Of a stretch of 64,000 bases of DNA, positions 17,796 to 26,444 are shown in pieces. The stretch's first letter is position 1. Every line of letters starts with the position of its first letter. Source of the stretch: Bacteroidales bacterium (lineage in GTDB: Bacteria > Bacteroidota > Bacteroidia > Bacteroidales > UBA1715); the NCBI GenBank assembly GCA_017516865.1, contig JAFXAU010000023.1, positions 62,001 through 126,000 of the forward strand. Direction: 5' to 3'. Below the pieces are notes generated by a model. The model was not told the DNA's origin. It was given only the letters and a program-made list of their open reading frames with translations, and searched no databases. Both the position numbers and the translations under genes were made by a program.

Positions 17796-17796
17796 T

Positions 17797-18630
17797 ATGG
17801 CAGCACATACAGATCAAGATTTTAAGACATTTATATCTCAATTAAGAGAAACCAATCAAACATTGGATTTCTTCTGCGACTTTGAAAAAATAGGTAGAAA
17901 TGTTGACGACATTAAGTTAAGTCTTTGTATGCTAAATAGTTTGATTGGAACTTCCGATTTGAGGAAGTCCGTTGAAACTATTTGGAACAGGGACAAAACG
18001 GCGTTTTCTGTACTGCCAATTTTGATTGCCGTAAGGGATGAGGGCAGCAAAAAGGTGCTTGACACGCTCAATAATATAGTTGAAATTAAAACCTTTTTCG
18101 GTTCAATTGACAGAGTTATTGAATTTTTGGAAAGCACTGGATTGGCTGATTTGTTCAGAAAACGCTCAATCAAAGACCTTGTCGATTATGTCTTTGGAAT
18201 TGAAACTGGATTGGACACAAATGCTCGCAAAAATCGTAGCGGTCATATTATGGAAAATACTGTGGCTCAGATATTTAAAGATAACAACATAAAATATCGT
18301 CAAGAAATTTATTCCTCTGAATGGCAAGCAATTACAGATGTTCTCGGCGACGATGAAAAACGTTTTGATTTTGTGATTGAAAAGCCCAACAAAACATATT
18401 TAATTGAGGTGAATTTTTACAGTGGCGGTGGTTCAAAACTCAATGAAGTTGCGAGGTCATATTCTGATATAGCACCAAAAATCAACTCTGTCAAGGGGTT
18501 TGAGTTCGTTTGGATTACTGACGGAATAGGTTGGAAATCAGCCAAAAACAAACTTCAAGAAGCGTACAGTATCATTCCGCGTGTTTACAACTTGACGGAT
18601 ATTGTTAACTTTATAAACGAAATCAAATAA
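17797..18630 (+). CDS. dpnB: DpnII-type restriction endonuclease (GATC)
   Basis: The 277-residue protein aligns by eye with DpnII along its length: LNSLIGTSDL near residue 45, DLVDYVFGIETGLDTNARKN near 128, then RSGHIMEN. The catalytic PD-(D/E)xK-like core is RFDFVIEK near 188 with LIEVNFYSGGGSKLNE near 200, followed by FVWITDGIGW. It cuts unmethylated GATC. It is co-directional with the methylases, one base after dpnM, and ends one base before the next gene, so the four genes form one transcript. Confidence 0.95.
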   Translation: MAAHTDQDFKTFISQLRETNQTLDFFCDFEKIGRNVDDIKLSLCMLNSLIGTSDLRKSVETIWNRDKTAFSVLPILIAVRDEGSKKVLDTLNNIVEIKTFFGSIDRVIEFLESTGLADLFRKRSIKDLVDYVFGIETGLDTNARKNRSGHIMENTVAQIFKDNNIKYRQEIYSSEWQAITDVLGDDEKRFDFVIEKPNKTYLIEVNFYSGGGSKLNEVARSYSDIAPKINSVKGFEFVWITDGIGWKSAKNKLQEAYSIIPRVYNLTDIVNFINEIK

Positions 18631-18631
18631 A

Positions 18632-19156
18632 ATGGCTAAAAATATTTATCCTCATAAAATTGACTTGAAGGCATTGAGTATAAGAAATACCAATCGTCAA
18701 GATTTTGCTGCCCAATTGATTGGTATAGAATACCGTGGCTATGAAGTAGAGCAATGTGATGACGGTCGCAAAATAGTTATCACCAAGCCGGGCGGAAAGC
18801 GTGTTTTTGGACAACCCCAAAAAGAGGATATTTTAGTATTTATCTTCAATCCAACAGACGAAACGCTTTGGCAGATAACACATAAGCAAATTTTTGAGGA
18901 TGTAGAAGCCAAATGTCAAGAAAACAAAGAAGAGGGCAAGAAGTTTATCTCTTTGCTTGAACGGACATTAAACGGTGAAGAACCAATGGATTTTATTGAA
19001 GATATTCGTTCGTTATCATTTCAAACAGGTGAAAAACCCGAAGTGTTGATTAAGGCTTACAAATGGATTTGGGGACAAGAAGATGTCAATTATCCCAACG
19101 GCGAAGGTCGTTTTAAATCTTGGTCAGGCTATGTCGAATTATTAAAATCATTGTGA
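18632..19156 (+). CDS. Unrecognised protein inside the DpnII-type RM operon
   Basis: The 174-residue protein is not part of the classical DpnII system (two methylases and a nuclease). It has no signal peptide or membrane segment and is rich in charged residues. Conspicuous stretches are LIGIEYRGYEVE, VITKPGGKRVFGQP, LVFIFNPTDETLWQI and, at the C-terminus, WIWGQEDVNYPNGEGR. It lies 1 bp after the nuclease and 3 bp before the second methylase, so it is expressed with them. A role as accessory, regulatory or specificity protein is possible but is only inferred from position. Confidence 0.75.
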   Translation: MAKNIYPHKIDLKALSIRNTNRQDFAAQLIGIEYRGYEVEQCDDGRKIVITKPGGKRVFGQPQKEDILVFIFNPTDETLWQITHKQIFEDVEAKCQENKEEGKKFISLLERTLNGEEPMDFIEDIRSLSFQTGEKPEVLIKAYKWIWGQEDVNYPNGEGRFKSWSGYVELLKSL

Positions 19157-19159
19157 AAA

Positions 19160-20338
19160 GTGCAGACATTTCCAAACTTCACTCTCCACCTTGCCGACTG
19201 CATCGACATTATTCCGCAACTACCTGATAATTCCCTCGATGCCATCTTTGCCGACCCGCCGTATTTCCTTTCCAACGGAGGAATAAGCGTCCAGAGTGGC
19301 AAACAGGTTTGTGTTGACAAAGGCGATTGGGACAAAGGTGGGACGCCCGAACACATTTACAATTTCAATCGTAAATGGTTAGAACTTTGTCGTCCAAAAC
19401 TCAAAGATAATGGAACTATTTGGATTTCAGGCACGTATCACAATATTTTTGTGGTTCAAAGGTGTTTGCAAGAGTGTGGTTACAAAATACTGAACATCAT
19501 TACTTGGCAGAAAACTGATCCGCCGCCAAATCTTTCGTGTCGCTATTTTAACTTTTCGACGGAATTGATTATCTGGGCACGTAAATCTCCAAAAATTCCT
19601 CATAAGTTCAACTACGATGTTATGAAAGAACTCAATGGAGGAAAACAAATGACAGATGTTTGGAGAATCCCGTCCGTTGGTAAATGGGAAAAAACGTGTG
19701 GCAAACATCCTACACAAAAACCGCTACGGTTACTGTATAGAATTATTCTTGCTTCTACCAACAAAGGAGATACGATTTTAGATCCGTTTGCTGGGAGTTG
19801 TACTACAGGTATTGCAGCAAACTTGTTAGAAAGAAATTTTATAGGAATAGACCAAGAAAAGCAATTCATAGAGTTAGGACAGCGTCGTCGTCAAGAAATT
19901 GAGGATAAAAAGATAGCTGTAAAATTGCTCAAAAAGATGTCTGAGGTTCCAAACGAAACAATGGTGTTAGTTAATCATGCTCGTAAAGAGTTGCGTGAAA
20001 TGATGATTGAAAAAGGCCTTTGCTATTTACGAGCAGGAGATTCCAAGGGCTCTTTACAAGTAACGCCCGGATTTGAAAGAATGCACTACGTTCTTTTGCA
20101 TACCAATGGCGAGGATGCTCAACTATTTCGTATAAAAAAAGGAAAAGAAGGTTCATTTCAAATTTGGTCTAAGGAGACCCTCATATCTAGGGGTTTCAAT
20201 CCTGAGCATGCGTTATATTACATAGTGATTCCATTTGAAAACAGTCCTATAGAATATAGCAAGCAACTTCAAATAAAGCAACATTTGAATACTTTTCGTG
20301 CTAAAATACGTCCATTATCTGATTTTACTGGAATTTGA
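19160..20338 (+). CDS. dpnA: Second DNA adenine methyltransferase (DpnA-like, beta class) with C-terminal extension
   Basis: Here the catalytic motif comes first (FADPPYFLSNGG, residues 30-41) and the AdoMet site last (DPFAGSCTTGIA near 208), the beta-class order of M.DpnIIB/DpnA, which can also methylate single-stranded GATC DNA. The AdoMet motif has Cys where FxGxG normally has Gly. The start is GTG at 19160, 3 bp after the preceding gene. Residues beyond about 270 form an extra region of about 120 residues, with RKELREMMIEKGLCYL and GFERMHYVLLHT, not found in a minimal DpnA and of unknown role. Confidence 0.9.
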   Translation: MQTFPNFTLHLADCIDIIPQLPDNSLDAIFADPPYFLSNGGISVQSGKQVCVDKGDWDKGGTPEHIYNFNRKWLELCRPKLKDNGTIWISGTYHNIFVVQRCLQECGYKILNIITWQKTDPPPNLSCRYFNFSTELIIWARKSPKIPHKFNYDVMKELNGGKQMTDVWRIPSVGKWEKTCGKHPTQKPLRLLYRIILASTNKGDTILDPFAGSCTTGIAANLLERNFIGIDQEKQFIELGQRRRQEIEDKKIAVKLLKKMSEVPNETMVLVNHARKELREMMIEKGLCYLRAGDSKGSLQVTPGFERMHYVLLHTNGEDAQLFRIKKGKEGSFQIWSKETLISRGFNPEHALYYIVIPFENSPIEYSKQLQIKQHLNTFRAKIRPLSDFTGI

Positions 20339-20344
20339 ATTAAC

Positions 20345-20375
20345 TTATGAGAATCCTTCACATTTCCGATACGCA
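20345..20375 (+). repeat. Right copy of 31-bp imperfect direct repeat flanking the RM module
   Basis: It matches 16774-16804 at 29 of 31 positions and covers the first nine codons of the intact phosphoesterase gene. Confidence 0.9.
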
Positions 20376-20940
20376 CAATCTTCACAAGGATTTGCGTGAT
20401 TTACCTGAAGCGGACGTAATTGTCCACTCGGGGGATATGAGTCTTGCCAGTACCGAAAATGAATTGTTCGATTTCATAAATTGGTTCTGCGATTTGCCGT
20501 ACGAATACAAGATTTTCATTGCGGGCAATCACGATAATCTATTGTTTGACAGTAATATAGATGGTCTTGACGAAAACGTGTATTTCCTTCAAAATTCGGG
20601 TGTGACAATCGACGGCGTGAAGTTCTACGGCGTTCCCATGTTTATGGAATACGACATTACTGGCGAGGACAAACGGGTGATTGCCGCCATTCCTTCCGAC
20701 ACCGACGTGCTGATTACTCATCAACCGCCAAAGGGGATTTTGGATTTGGACGATGATATTCACTATGGCAGCGAACAACTTTTGGAGAAAGTTTTGGAAA
20801 TAAAGCCCAAGTTGCATTTGTTCGGACATATCCACTGTGCAAACGGCATAGTCCGCCAGCACGATATTGTGTTCTCAAACGGCTCTATCTCGACGCACCG
20901 TTATGGGCTGACGTTCAAACCGAGGGTGATAGAGATATAA
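20347..20940 (+). CDS. Calcineurin-like metallophosphoesterase
   Basis: The 197-residue protein carries the full two-metal site of this superfamily: DTH at residues 8-10, GD at 29-30, GNHD near 60-63, a His in ITHQPP near 130 and GHIH near 160. It hydrolyses a phosphoester; the natural substrate cannot be read from the sequence. No signal peptide is present. Before the RM module inserted, it directly followed the patatin gene with an ATGA overlap. It is intact now, 8 bp after the second methylase, so its transcription probably depends on the module. Confidence 0.92.
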   Translation: MRILHISDTHNLHKDLRDLPEADVIVHSGDMSLASTENELFDFINWFCDLPYEYKIFIAGNHDNLLFDSNIDGLDENVYFLQNSGVTIDGVKFYGVPMFMEYDITGEDKRVIAAIPSDTDVLITHQPPKGILDLDDDIHYGSEQLLEKVLEIKPKLHLFGHIHCANGIVRQHDIVFSNGSISTHRYGLTFKPRVIEI

Positions 20941-20970
20941 TTCACAAATAGGGGAGTTTATAAGTTTTTG

Positions 20971-21010
20971 AAAACTTACCGACGAGGGTGAGTTTTCTGC
21001 GATTTTTTTT
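20971..21010 (+). terminator. Probable terminator after the phosphoesterase gene
   Basis: AAAACTTACC (20971-20980) pairs with GGTGAGTTTT (20987-20996) as a 10-bp stem with one G-U pair and a 6-nt loop. Eight T follow at 21003-21010 after six intervening bases. A second, mutually exclusive stem (20961-20968 with 20971-20978) overlaps it. Confidence 0.5.
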
Positions 21011-21042
21011 GCTCAAATTTGTGCGTTATAGTGTATAGTATT

Positions 21043-24000
21043 ATGAACAAGATAAAAACCCTTTTGATGTTCGTGTTCGTGGGCTGTTCCGTCATTGCGT
21101 CGGCACAGAGAAACGAATTGAATAGAAATGATTTTTCTTTAGCTCTCGATTTGTTTCAGAACCAAAAATATAGTGCGGCACAGCAACATTTTATTGCCAT
21201 ACAGAAATCGCCCGATTTTTTTTCAAGAGAACAAATTATTGATGCGGAATATTATTCGGCAGTCTGTGCACTTCGTCTGTTTAATCCCGATGGTGAATCA
21301 GCCATGCTGAATTTCATTGATCGATTTCCTGAGTATCCACGTGCTTATAGAGCATATTTTGAATTGGGAAATTATCAGTTCCACGAACAGAAATACAAAG
21401 AAGCCTTGTTTGCGTACGAAAGAACAGATTTACAGCGTTTTACCGATAGCGAAGTAATGGAGTTGTTTTATAAAAAGGCATATTCGTATTACAAAATGGA
21501 GGAATTGTCCAATGCAAATGGCGAGAATGCTGAACAATCTATTTATGCAAAAAAATCTTCGTATTACGAACAAGCAAAACCATTGTTCCGCGAAGTGAAA
21601 GATGCTTCGTATTCGGCTTATTCCGAAAATGCGTTGTTCTATTATTCTTACATTGAATATGTCGATGGCAACTACGAAACGGCAATGGCTGGGTTTGAAC
21701 GTCTTGCAGATTCTTCGATGTTTTCGCCCGTGGTTGCTCCGTATATTTGTCAGATTTATTATCTCAACGAAGACTACGACCGTCTGATTCAATATGGGAA
21801 AAAGGTTGAAACGACAATAAATCCGAAGTATTTGGGCGACGTGTACCGTGTGATGGCTGGTGCATATTACAAGACAATGCAGTATCAAAAAGCACTGCCG
21901 TATTATGAAAAATATTTTGAATCGGCACCGGCGCCGACAAAGATTGAATACTACGAAATGGGGCAGTTGTATTACCGTCTGGGCGAATATCAGAATGCTG
22001 TAGACAAGTTTCAGATGGTTACGTCCGAAAACGACACGGTCGCTCAAAATGCCTATTATCACATGGCGGACTGCTATATGAAACTTGGGGCTAAGGAAAA
22101 AGCCCGTAATGTTTTTTATGCCTGCATGAACTATAATGTCTTTCCTGAAATTAAGGAAAGTGCAATGTTTTGTTATGCAAAACTTACGTATGAATTGTCT
22201 TTTGCTCCGTTCAATGAGGCGATTGTCGCCATGCAGAATTTCTTACAAACATATCCGAAATCGAAATATAAAGATGAAGCTAACGGTTTGATGGTCAAGA
22301 TTTTCATGTCGTCAAAAAATTATGGGGAAGCTCTTAAATCCTTGGAAAACATTGGTACGCTGACGAGCGATTTGAAAATGGCATATCAACAAATTGCATA
22401 TTACAGAGGCTTGGAGCTATTCAATAATCTTGATTACCAAGCTGCAATAGCAATGCTTGATAAATCAATGAATTATGGCATATATGATCGAACAATAAAT
22501 TCGTATTGTACATATTGGAAGGCGGAATCAAATTACAAATTAGGAAAATATGACGAGGCTCAACGATTGTATAAAGAATTTATCGTAATGCAAGGTGCGT
22601 TTGGTACGCAGGAATACGAACGAAGTCATTATAATATTGCATATACATATTTCGAGACAGAAAATTATCAGCCTGCCGCCGTGTGGTATCGTAAATATGT
22701 TGATATGGCAAAAGACAAGAAATCAGATATTTACACCGATGCATTGATTCGTCTTGGCGATAGTTATTATATGCAGAAAGAATTTACTTCTGCGGTGAAA
22801 TATTATGGTCAGGCAGTGGAAATAGGTCGGTTCGACGTAGAATATGCCATGTTCCAAAAGGCATTCTGCTTAGGTCTTGATGGAAATCAGAAGTCAAAGG
22901 TTGAGACGCTTTCTGCATTTATGAATAAATACGTCAATTCTGCATATTACGACGATGCACTCTACGAACAAGCCGAAGCGTATATGAAACTTGGTCAGAA
23001 TGACAAGGCTATCAGTAACTATAAAAATATTATAGATAATTATAAATCAAGTTCTTACGTGAAAAAGGCTCTTTTGCAATATGCTTTGTTGGAATACAAC
23101 GAGAAAAATATCGACAAGGCTTTGGCTATGTACAAAGGCATTGTAGAACAATATCCAGGTTCGCAGGAATCTGTCACGGCATTGAGCATGATTCAAAATA
23201 TCTATCGTAAGAAAAACGATATTGATGAATTCTCAAGTTATTTGAAACAAATTGGCGGTTACAACGACATCACCGAGGCTCATCTTGATTCGTTGAGTTA
23301 TGAAAGTGCAATGGACGTATATTCCGATGAACAATATGATAAGGCTATTACCTTGTATAAGAATTATTTACAAAAATATGGAGACGGATTTTTCAAAATC
23401 AATGTACATTATTATTTAGGTGAATGTCTTTTCAATAGAGGACACCAAACCGATGCAATGCCACATTTTGAATATGTTGTTCAGCAACCGAAAAATGAAT
23501 TTACAGAGCAGTCGTTGGTGTTTGCTTCGCAAGTGTTGATGAATTATTCCCAATATGATAAGGCGGTTCCGTATTTGATTCAATTAGAAACAACTGCGGA
23601 ACAGAAACCTAACGTGCTATATGCACGTAAATCGCAAGTAGAGGCGTATTCTAAAATGAAAGAATATCAGAAATTGGTTGACGTGGTTGAAAACTTCATA
23701 GTTACGGAAAAAGTCACCGACAACGACAAACGTTGGGCAAATATGTGTTCTGCAATGGCTTACGATTCATTGGGCGATACAACAAACGCTTTGATAAAAT
23801 ATCGTACCGTCGCTCTCGAATATGTAACCGCCGAAGGTTCTGAAGCAAAATACCGTGTCGCTTCTATTTTGTTTGACCAGAAAAACTATGCTGAAGCAGA
23901 AAAAGAAATTCTCGATTTTCTGGAAAAAAGTTCTTCGCACCAGTATTGGTTAGGAAAGTCTTATATTTTATGGGCACGAATTTTCATGGCACGGAATGAA

Positions 24001-24174
24001 TTGTTCCAGGCGCGTTATACATTGCAGAATGTCTTGCAACACTATAAAATACAAGATGATGGAATTATTGCCGAGGTCAACGATACGTTAGACGAAATTA
24101 CCGACATGGAAATGGCTGCTAAGGCTCAGGAGACACATTCTGTAGAACTCGACATGGAAGGAAAGAATGAATAA
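21043..24174 (+). CDS. Exported tetratricopeptide-repeat protein
   Basis: The chosen start (21043) gives a signal peptide ending VIASAQ and a protein of 1043 residues. Nearly the whole mature part is TPR-like helix pairs with the recurring pattern Y..A...Y, for example YKEALFAYERT, YQKALPYYEKYFE, YDEAQRLYKEF and YDKAITLYKNYLQ. Such long TPR arrays act as protein-binding scaffolds in the periplasm. It is followed 27 bp later by an outer-membrane protein and rlmH, an order often seen in Bacteroidales, suggesting that TPR protein and outer-membrane partner act together. The exact role is unknown. Confidence 0.88.
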   Translation: MNKIKTLLMFVFVGCSVIASAQRNELNRNDFSLALDLFQNQKYSAAQQHFIAIQKSPDFFSREQIIDAEYYSAVCALRLFNPDGESAMLNFIDRFPEYPRAYRAYFELGNYQFHEQKYKEALFAYERTDLQRFTDSEVMELFYKKAYSYYKMEELSNANGENAEQSIYAKKSSYYEQAKPLFREVKDASYSAYSENALFYYSYIEYVDGNYETAMAGFERLADSSMFSPVVAPYICQIYYLNEDYDRLIQYGKKVETTINPKYLGDVYRVMAGAYYKTMQYQKALPYYEKYFESAPAPTKIEYYEMGQLYYRLGEYQNAVDKFQMVTSENDTVAQNAYYHMADCYMKLGAKEKARNVFYACMNYNVFPEIKESAMFCYAKLTYELSFAPFNEAIVAMQNFLQTYPKSKYKDEANGLMVKIFMSSKNYGEALKSLENIGTLTSDLKMAYQQIAYYRGLELFNNLDYQAAIAMLDKSMNYGIYDRTINSYCTYWKAESNYKLGKYDEAQRLYKEFIVMQGAFGTQEYERSHYNIAYTYFETENYQPAAVWYRKYVDMAKDKKSDIYTDALIRLGDSYYMQKEFTSAVKYYGQAVEIGRFDVEYAMFQKAFCLGLDGNQKSKVETLSAFMNKYVNSAYYDDALYEQAEAYMKLGQNDKAISNYKNIIDNYKSSSYVKKALLQYALLEYNEKNIDKALAMYKGIVEQYPGSQESVTALSMIQNIYRKKNDIDEFSSYLKQIGGYNDITEAHLDSLSYESAMDVYSDEQYDKAITLYKNYLQKYGDGFFKINVHYYLGECLFNRGHQTDAMPHFEYVVQQPKNEFTEQSLVFASQVLMNYSQYDKAVPYLIQLETTAEQKPNVLYARKSQVEAYSKMKEYQKLVDVVENFIVTEKVTDNDKRWANMCSAMAYDSLGDTTNALIKYRTVALEYVTAEGSEAKYRVASILFDQKNYAEAEKEILDFLEKSSSHQYWLGKSYILWARIFMARNELFQARYTLQNVLQHYKIQDDGIIAEVNDTLDEITDMEMAAKAQETHSVELDMEGKNE

Positions 24175-24201
24175 TTTTTGTCAAGAATAAGATTGTAGAT
24201 T

Positions 24202-25962
24202 ATGAAATATAATTTGATTACAAAGTTACTTGCAGGCATGGCAATTGCTATTCCGCTCGGTTTGTCGGCTCAGACTGACGAAAACACCGAATTGCAGAAG
24301 ACTATTCAAGTTTATTCCGAATACAAACCACAGATTTCCGATGCAAGCCGCATATCGGTTAATCCGCAGGTGTACGACACGCTTGATTTCGATGTGAATT
24401 TAAAATATGACATTTCAACTTCTCCGTTAAAGACTGATTATCATATTATTCCGCTCAAAGCCGTCAGCGTAAAAGGCGATAAATTGCAGGAATTATATAG
24501 GGGAGAACTCGTTGCTGGTTTGGGCAATTATTGGTCAAGTTTGTTCGCCTTGCGTTTTATGACGGAACGTTCGCGACTTCGTCAGTCGGGTGTGGAATTT
24601 TACCATTATGGGTCGTATGGGAAAGTTAAAATGTTGCAAGACAGAAAAGTACCAGCTGGCTATAGTGTGGATTATTTTTCGGCTTATTGGAAACGTTTTT
24701 TCGAGAATATGACCGTGTATGCTTCTATTAAACCTCAGTATAGAAGCGTACTGCGATATGGCTACGACACGGCTGCGGACCAATATCTCGAATTGACCGA
24801 CGATATAAAAAAATCTATCCGCCGTCCTCTCGTCGGATTGAATGCAAACGGCGGTCTTGTGTCGACCGATTCCGATGTTGATGCACTTCAGTATTCTGCT
24901 AATTTCGACTACGATTTGACGTTTGCTATGAATCCAAATTGTGTCGAAAATTTATTTGATTTGTCGGGAAGTGTCGGTAGAAAATTGGGCGATGTGTTTT
25001 TCGGTGCCGAAGCCGATTACGAAGCAAGTGTTTTAAATTTTGAACCGACTGACAGTCTGATGGGTTCATTTCAAAGCGTATTGCGTGCTAAGCCGTATGT
25101 ACGTGTTGGTTCGGGCTATTGGAACTTGCAGGCAGGTGTGCAATTGTCACCGTTGTTAGGGGGAATCAACTCAGTTAAAATTTTCCCTGATTTACGCTTT
25201 ACGTATTCAATTCCAAAGTTGAAAATGATACCGTTTGTTAATGTGTACGGAAATGCAGACTTGTTTTCAATGAAGGAAATGTTCTTGGAAAATCCGTATG
25301 TTGCTGATTATGTCATGATTCGGCCAACGATTAACAAAATTGGTTTTGATTTAGGTGTTGACGGTCGTTTGAAAAAATTAGTCACATATAATGTCGCACT
25401 CACATTTAGAGCATACGACGACATGTATTTCTGGCGAGCAAATACTTGTGAAGATTATGCATATTCGGCAACTCCGCCAGCCAAGAATTCTTTGACGCTT
25501 GATGAAATAAATACTACATATTCAGCAATATACGATGATGCAAATTTGCTGAAATTTCACGGTGACGTAGGCTTTTTGTTTCGTAAATTGAATTTTGAGA
25601 TAGAAATGGATTATTATCATTGGATGTTGGACAAAATCAATCATCCTTGGTTCAAACCAATCTTTGACTTGAGATTTTCACCAGAAATATCCATAGTCAA
25701 CAATAAATCGAACAAAACAAAACTGACGATTGCTCCGAAGTTGTCAACTATGTTGTATCAAAGTCAAGGTCATGGCGATATTGCAATTTTGACAAACATC
25801 AACTTGGGATTACATGCAAAATATACGTATACAAGTGCTTTGCAGATATTTCTCGATGTGAATAATTTTCTTGGCATGGAAGAATTTTTCATGGATTACT
25901 GCACGCAACAGGCACCTTTCCTGATAGGGCTTTCGTATTCATTTGGCGGTCATAAAGAATAA
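24202..25962 (+). CDS. Outer-membrane beta-barrel protein (TonB-receptor-like, no plug seen)
   Basis: The 586-residue protein has a signal peptide ending LSAQ and a short acidic N-terminal part with TIQVYSEYKPQISDASR. It continues with many alternating aromatic strands, such as VDYFSAYWKRFF and NVALTFRAYDDMYFWR, and ends with a barrel-type strand, LIGLSYSFGGHKE. Proteins in this position before rlmH in Bacteroidales are often annotated TonB-dependent receptor, yet no clear plug domain or TonB box is visible here. It is likely a structural partner of the preceding TPR protein. Its stop overlaps the rlmH start by one base. Confidence 0.8.
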   Translation: MKYNLITKLLAGMAIAIPLGLSAQTDENTELQKTIQVYSEYKPQISDASRISVNPQVYDTLDFDVNLKYDISTSPLKTDYHIIPLKAVSVKGDKLQELYRGELVAGLGNYWSSLFALRFMTERSRLRQSGVEFYHYGSYGKVKMLQDRKVPAGYSVDYFSAYWKRFFENMTVYASIKPQYRSVLRYGYDTAADQYLELTDDIKKSIRRPLVGLNANGGLVSTDSDVDALQYSANFDYDLTFAMNPNCVENLFDLSGSVGRKLGDVFFGAEADYEASVLNFEPTDSLMGSFQSVLRAKPYVRVGSGYWNLQAGVQLSPLLGGINSVKIFPDLRFTYSIPKLKMIPFVNVYGNADLFSMKEMFLENPYVADYVMIRPTINKIGFDLGVDGRLKKLVTYNVALTFRAYDDMYFWRANTCEDYAYSATPPAKNSLTLDEINTTYSAIYDDANLLKFHGDVGFLFRKLNFEIEMDYYHWMLDKINHPWFKPIFDLRFSPEISIVNNKSNKTKLTIAPKLSTMLYQSQGHGDIAILTNINLGLHAKYTYTSALQIFLDVNNFLGMEEFFMDYCTQQAPFLIGLSYSFGGHKE

Positions 25963-26432
25963 TGAAGATTACACTTATTTGGGTGGCAAAGACAAATGCG
26001 TCGTTTTTGTCGGAAGGAATCAAGGAATATACTGACCGGCTGAAGCATTATTGCCAATTCTCAATCGTAGAAATACCCGAATGTAAATCTTCGAGTAAGA
26101 CGAGTTTCGATGAAATTAAGAAAAAAGAAGGACAGGCGATTCTTGCAAAATTACCACAGAACGCCACGGTCTTCTTGTTAGACGAAAACGGGAAGGAATA
26201 TACTTCGCGTCAATTTTCAAAAATAATTGAGACGAACAAGGACAATTCCCGCGACTTGTGTTTTGTGATAGGAGGACCTTATGGCTTTTCGCCGGAGGTG
26301 TATGCTGCGGTGCCAAATAAAATTTCATTTTCCCAAATGACGTTTTCTCACCAAATGATTCGTATATTTGTGGTTGAACAATTATATAGGGCTTTCACAA
26401 TAATAAATGAATTGCCTTATCATCACGATTAA
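25962..26432 (+). CDS. rlmH: 23S rRNA (pseudouridine1915-N3)-methyltransferase
   Basis: This 156-residue SPOUT methyltransferase modifies pseudouridine 1915 in helix 69 of 23S rRNA. The family signs are complete: YTDRLKHYC near residue 22, FLLDENGKEYTSRQFS near 70, the AdoMet knot segment FVIGGPYGFS near 102, and the C-terminal FSQMTFSHQMIR with EQLYRAFTI. Length is normal for the family. Confidence 0.97.
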   Translation: MKITLIWVAKTNASFLSEGIKEYTDRLKHYCQFSIVEIPECKSSSKTSFDEIKKKEGQAILAKLPQNATVFLLDENGKEYTSRQFSKIIETNKDNSRDLCFVIGGPYGFSPEVYAAVPNKISFSQMTFSHQMIRIFVVEQLYRAFTIINELPYHHD

Positions 26433-26444
26433 AACAAAAAAAAT

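Noticed and set aside
16774-20375. RM module as a transposon with target-site duplication
   Set aside because: No transposase, integrase or terminal inverted repeat is seen, and the 31-bp repeat is long, imperfect and lies in codon register with the split gene.
24202-25962. Full TonB-dependent receptor
   Set aside because: At 586 residues, with no recognisable plug domain or TonB box, only a barrel-like protein can be supported.
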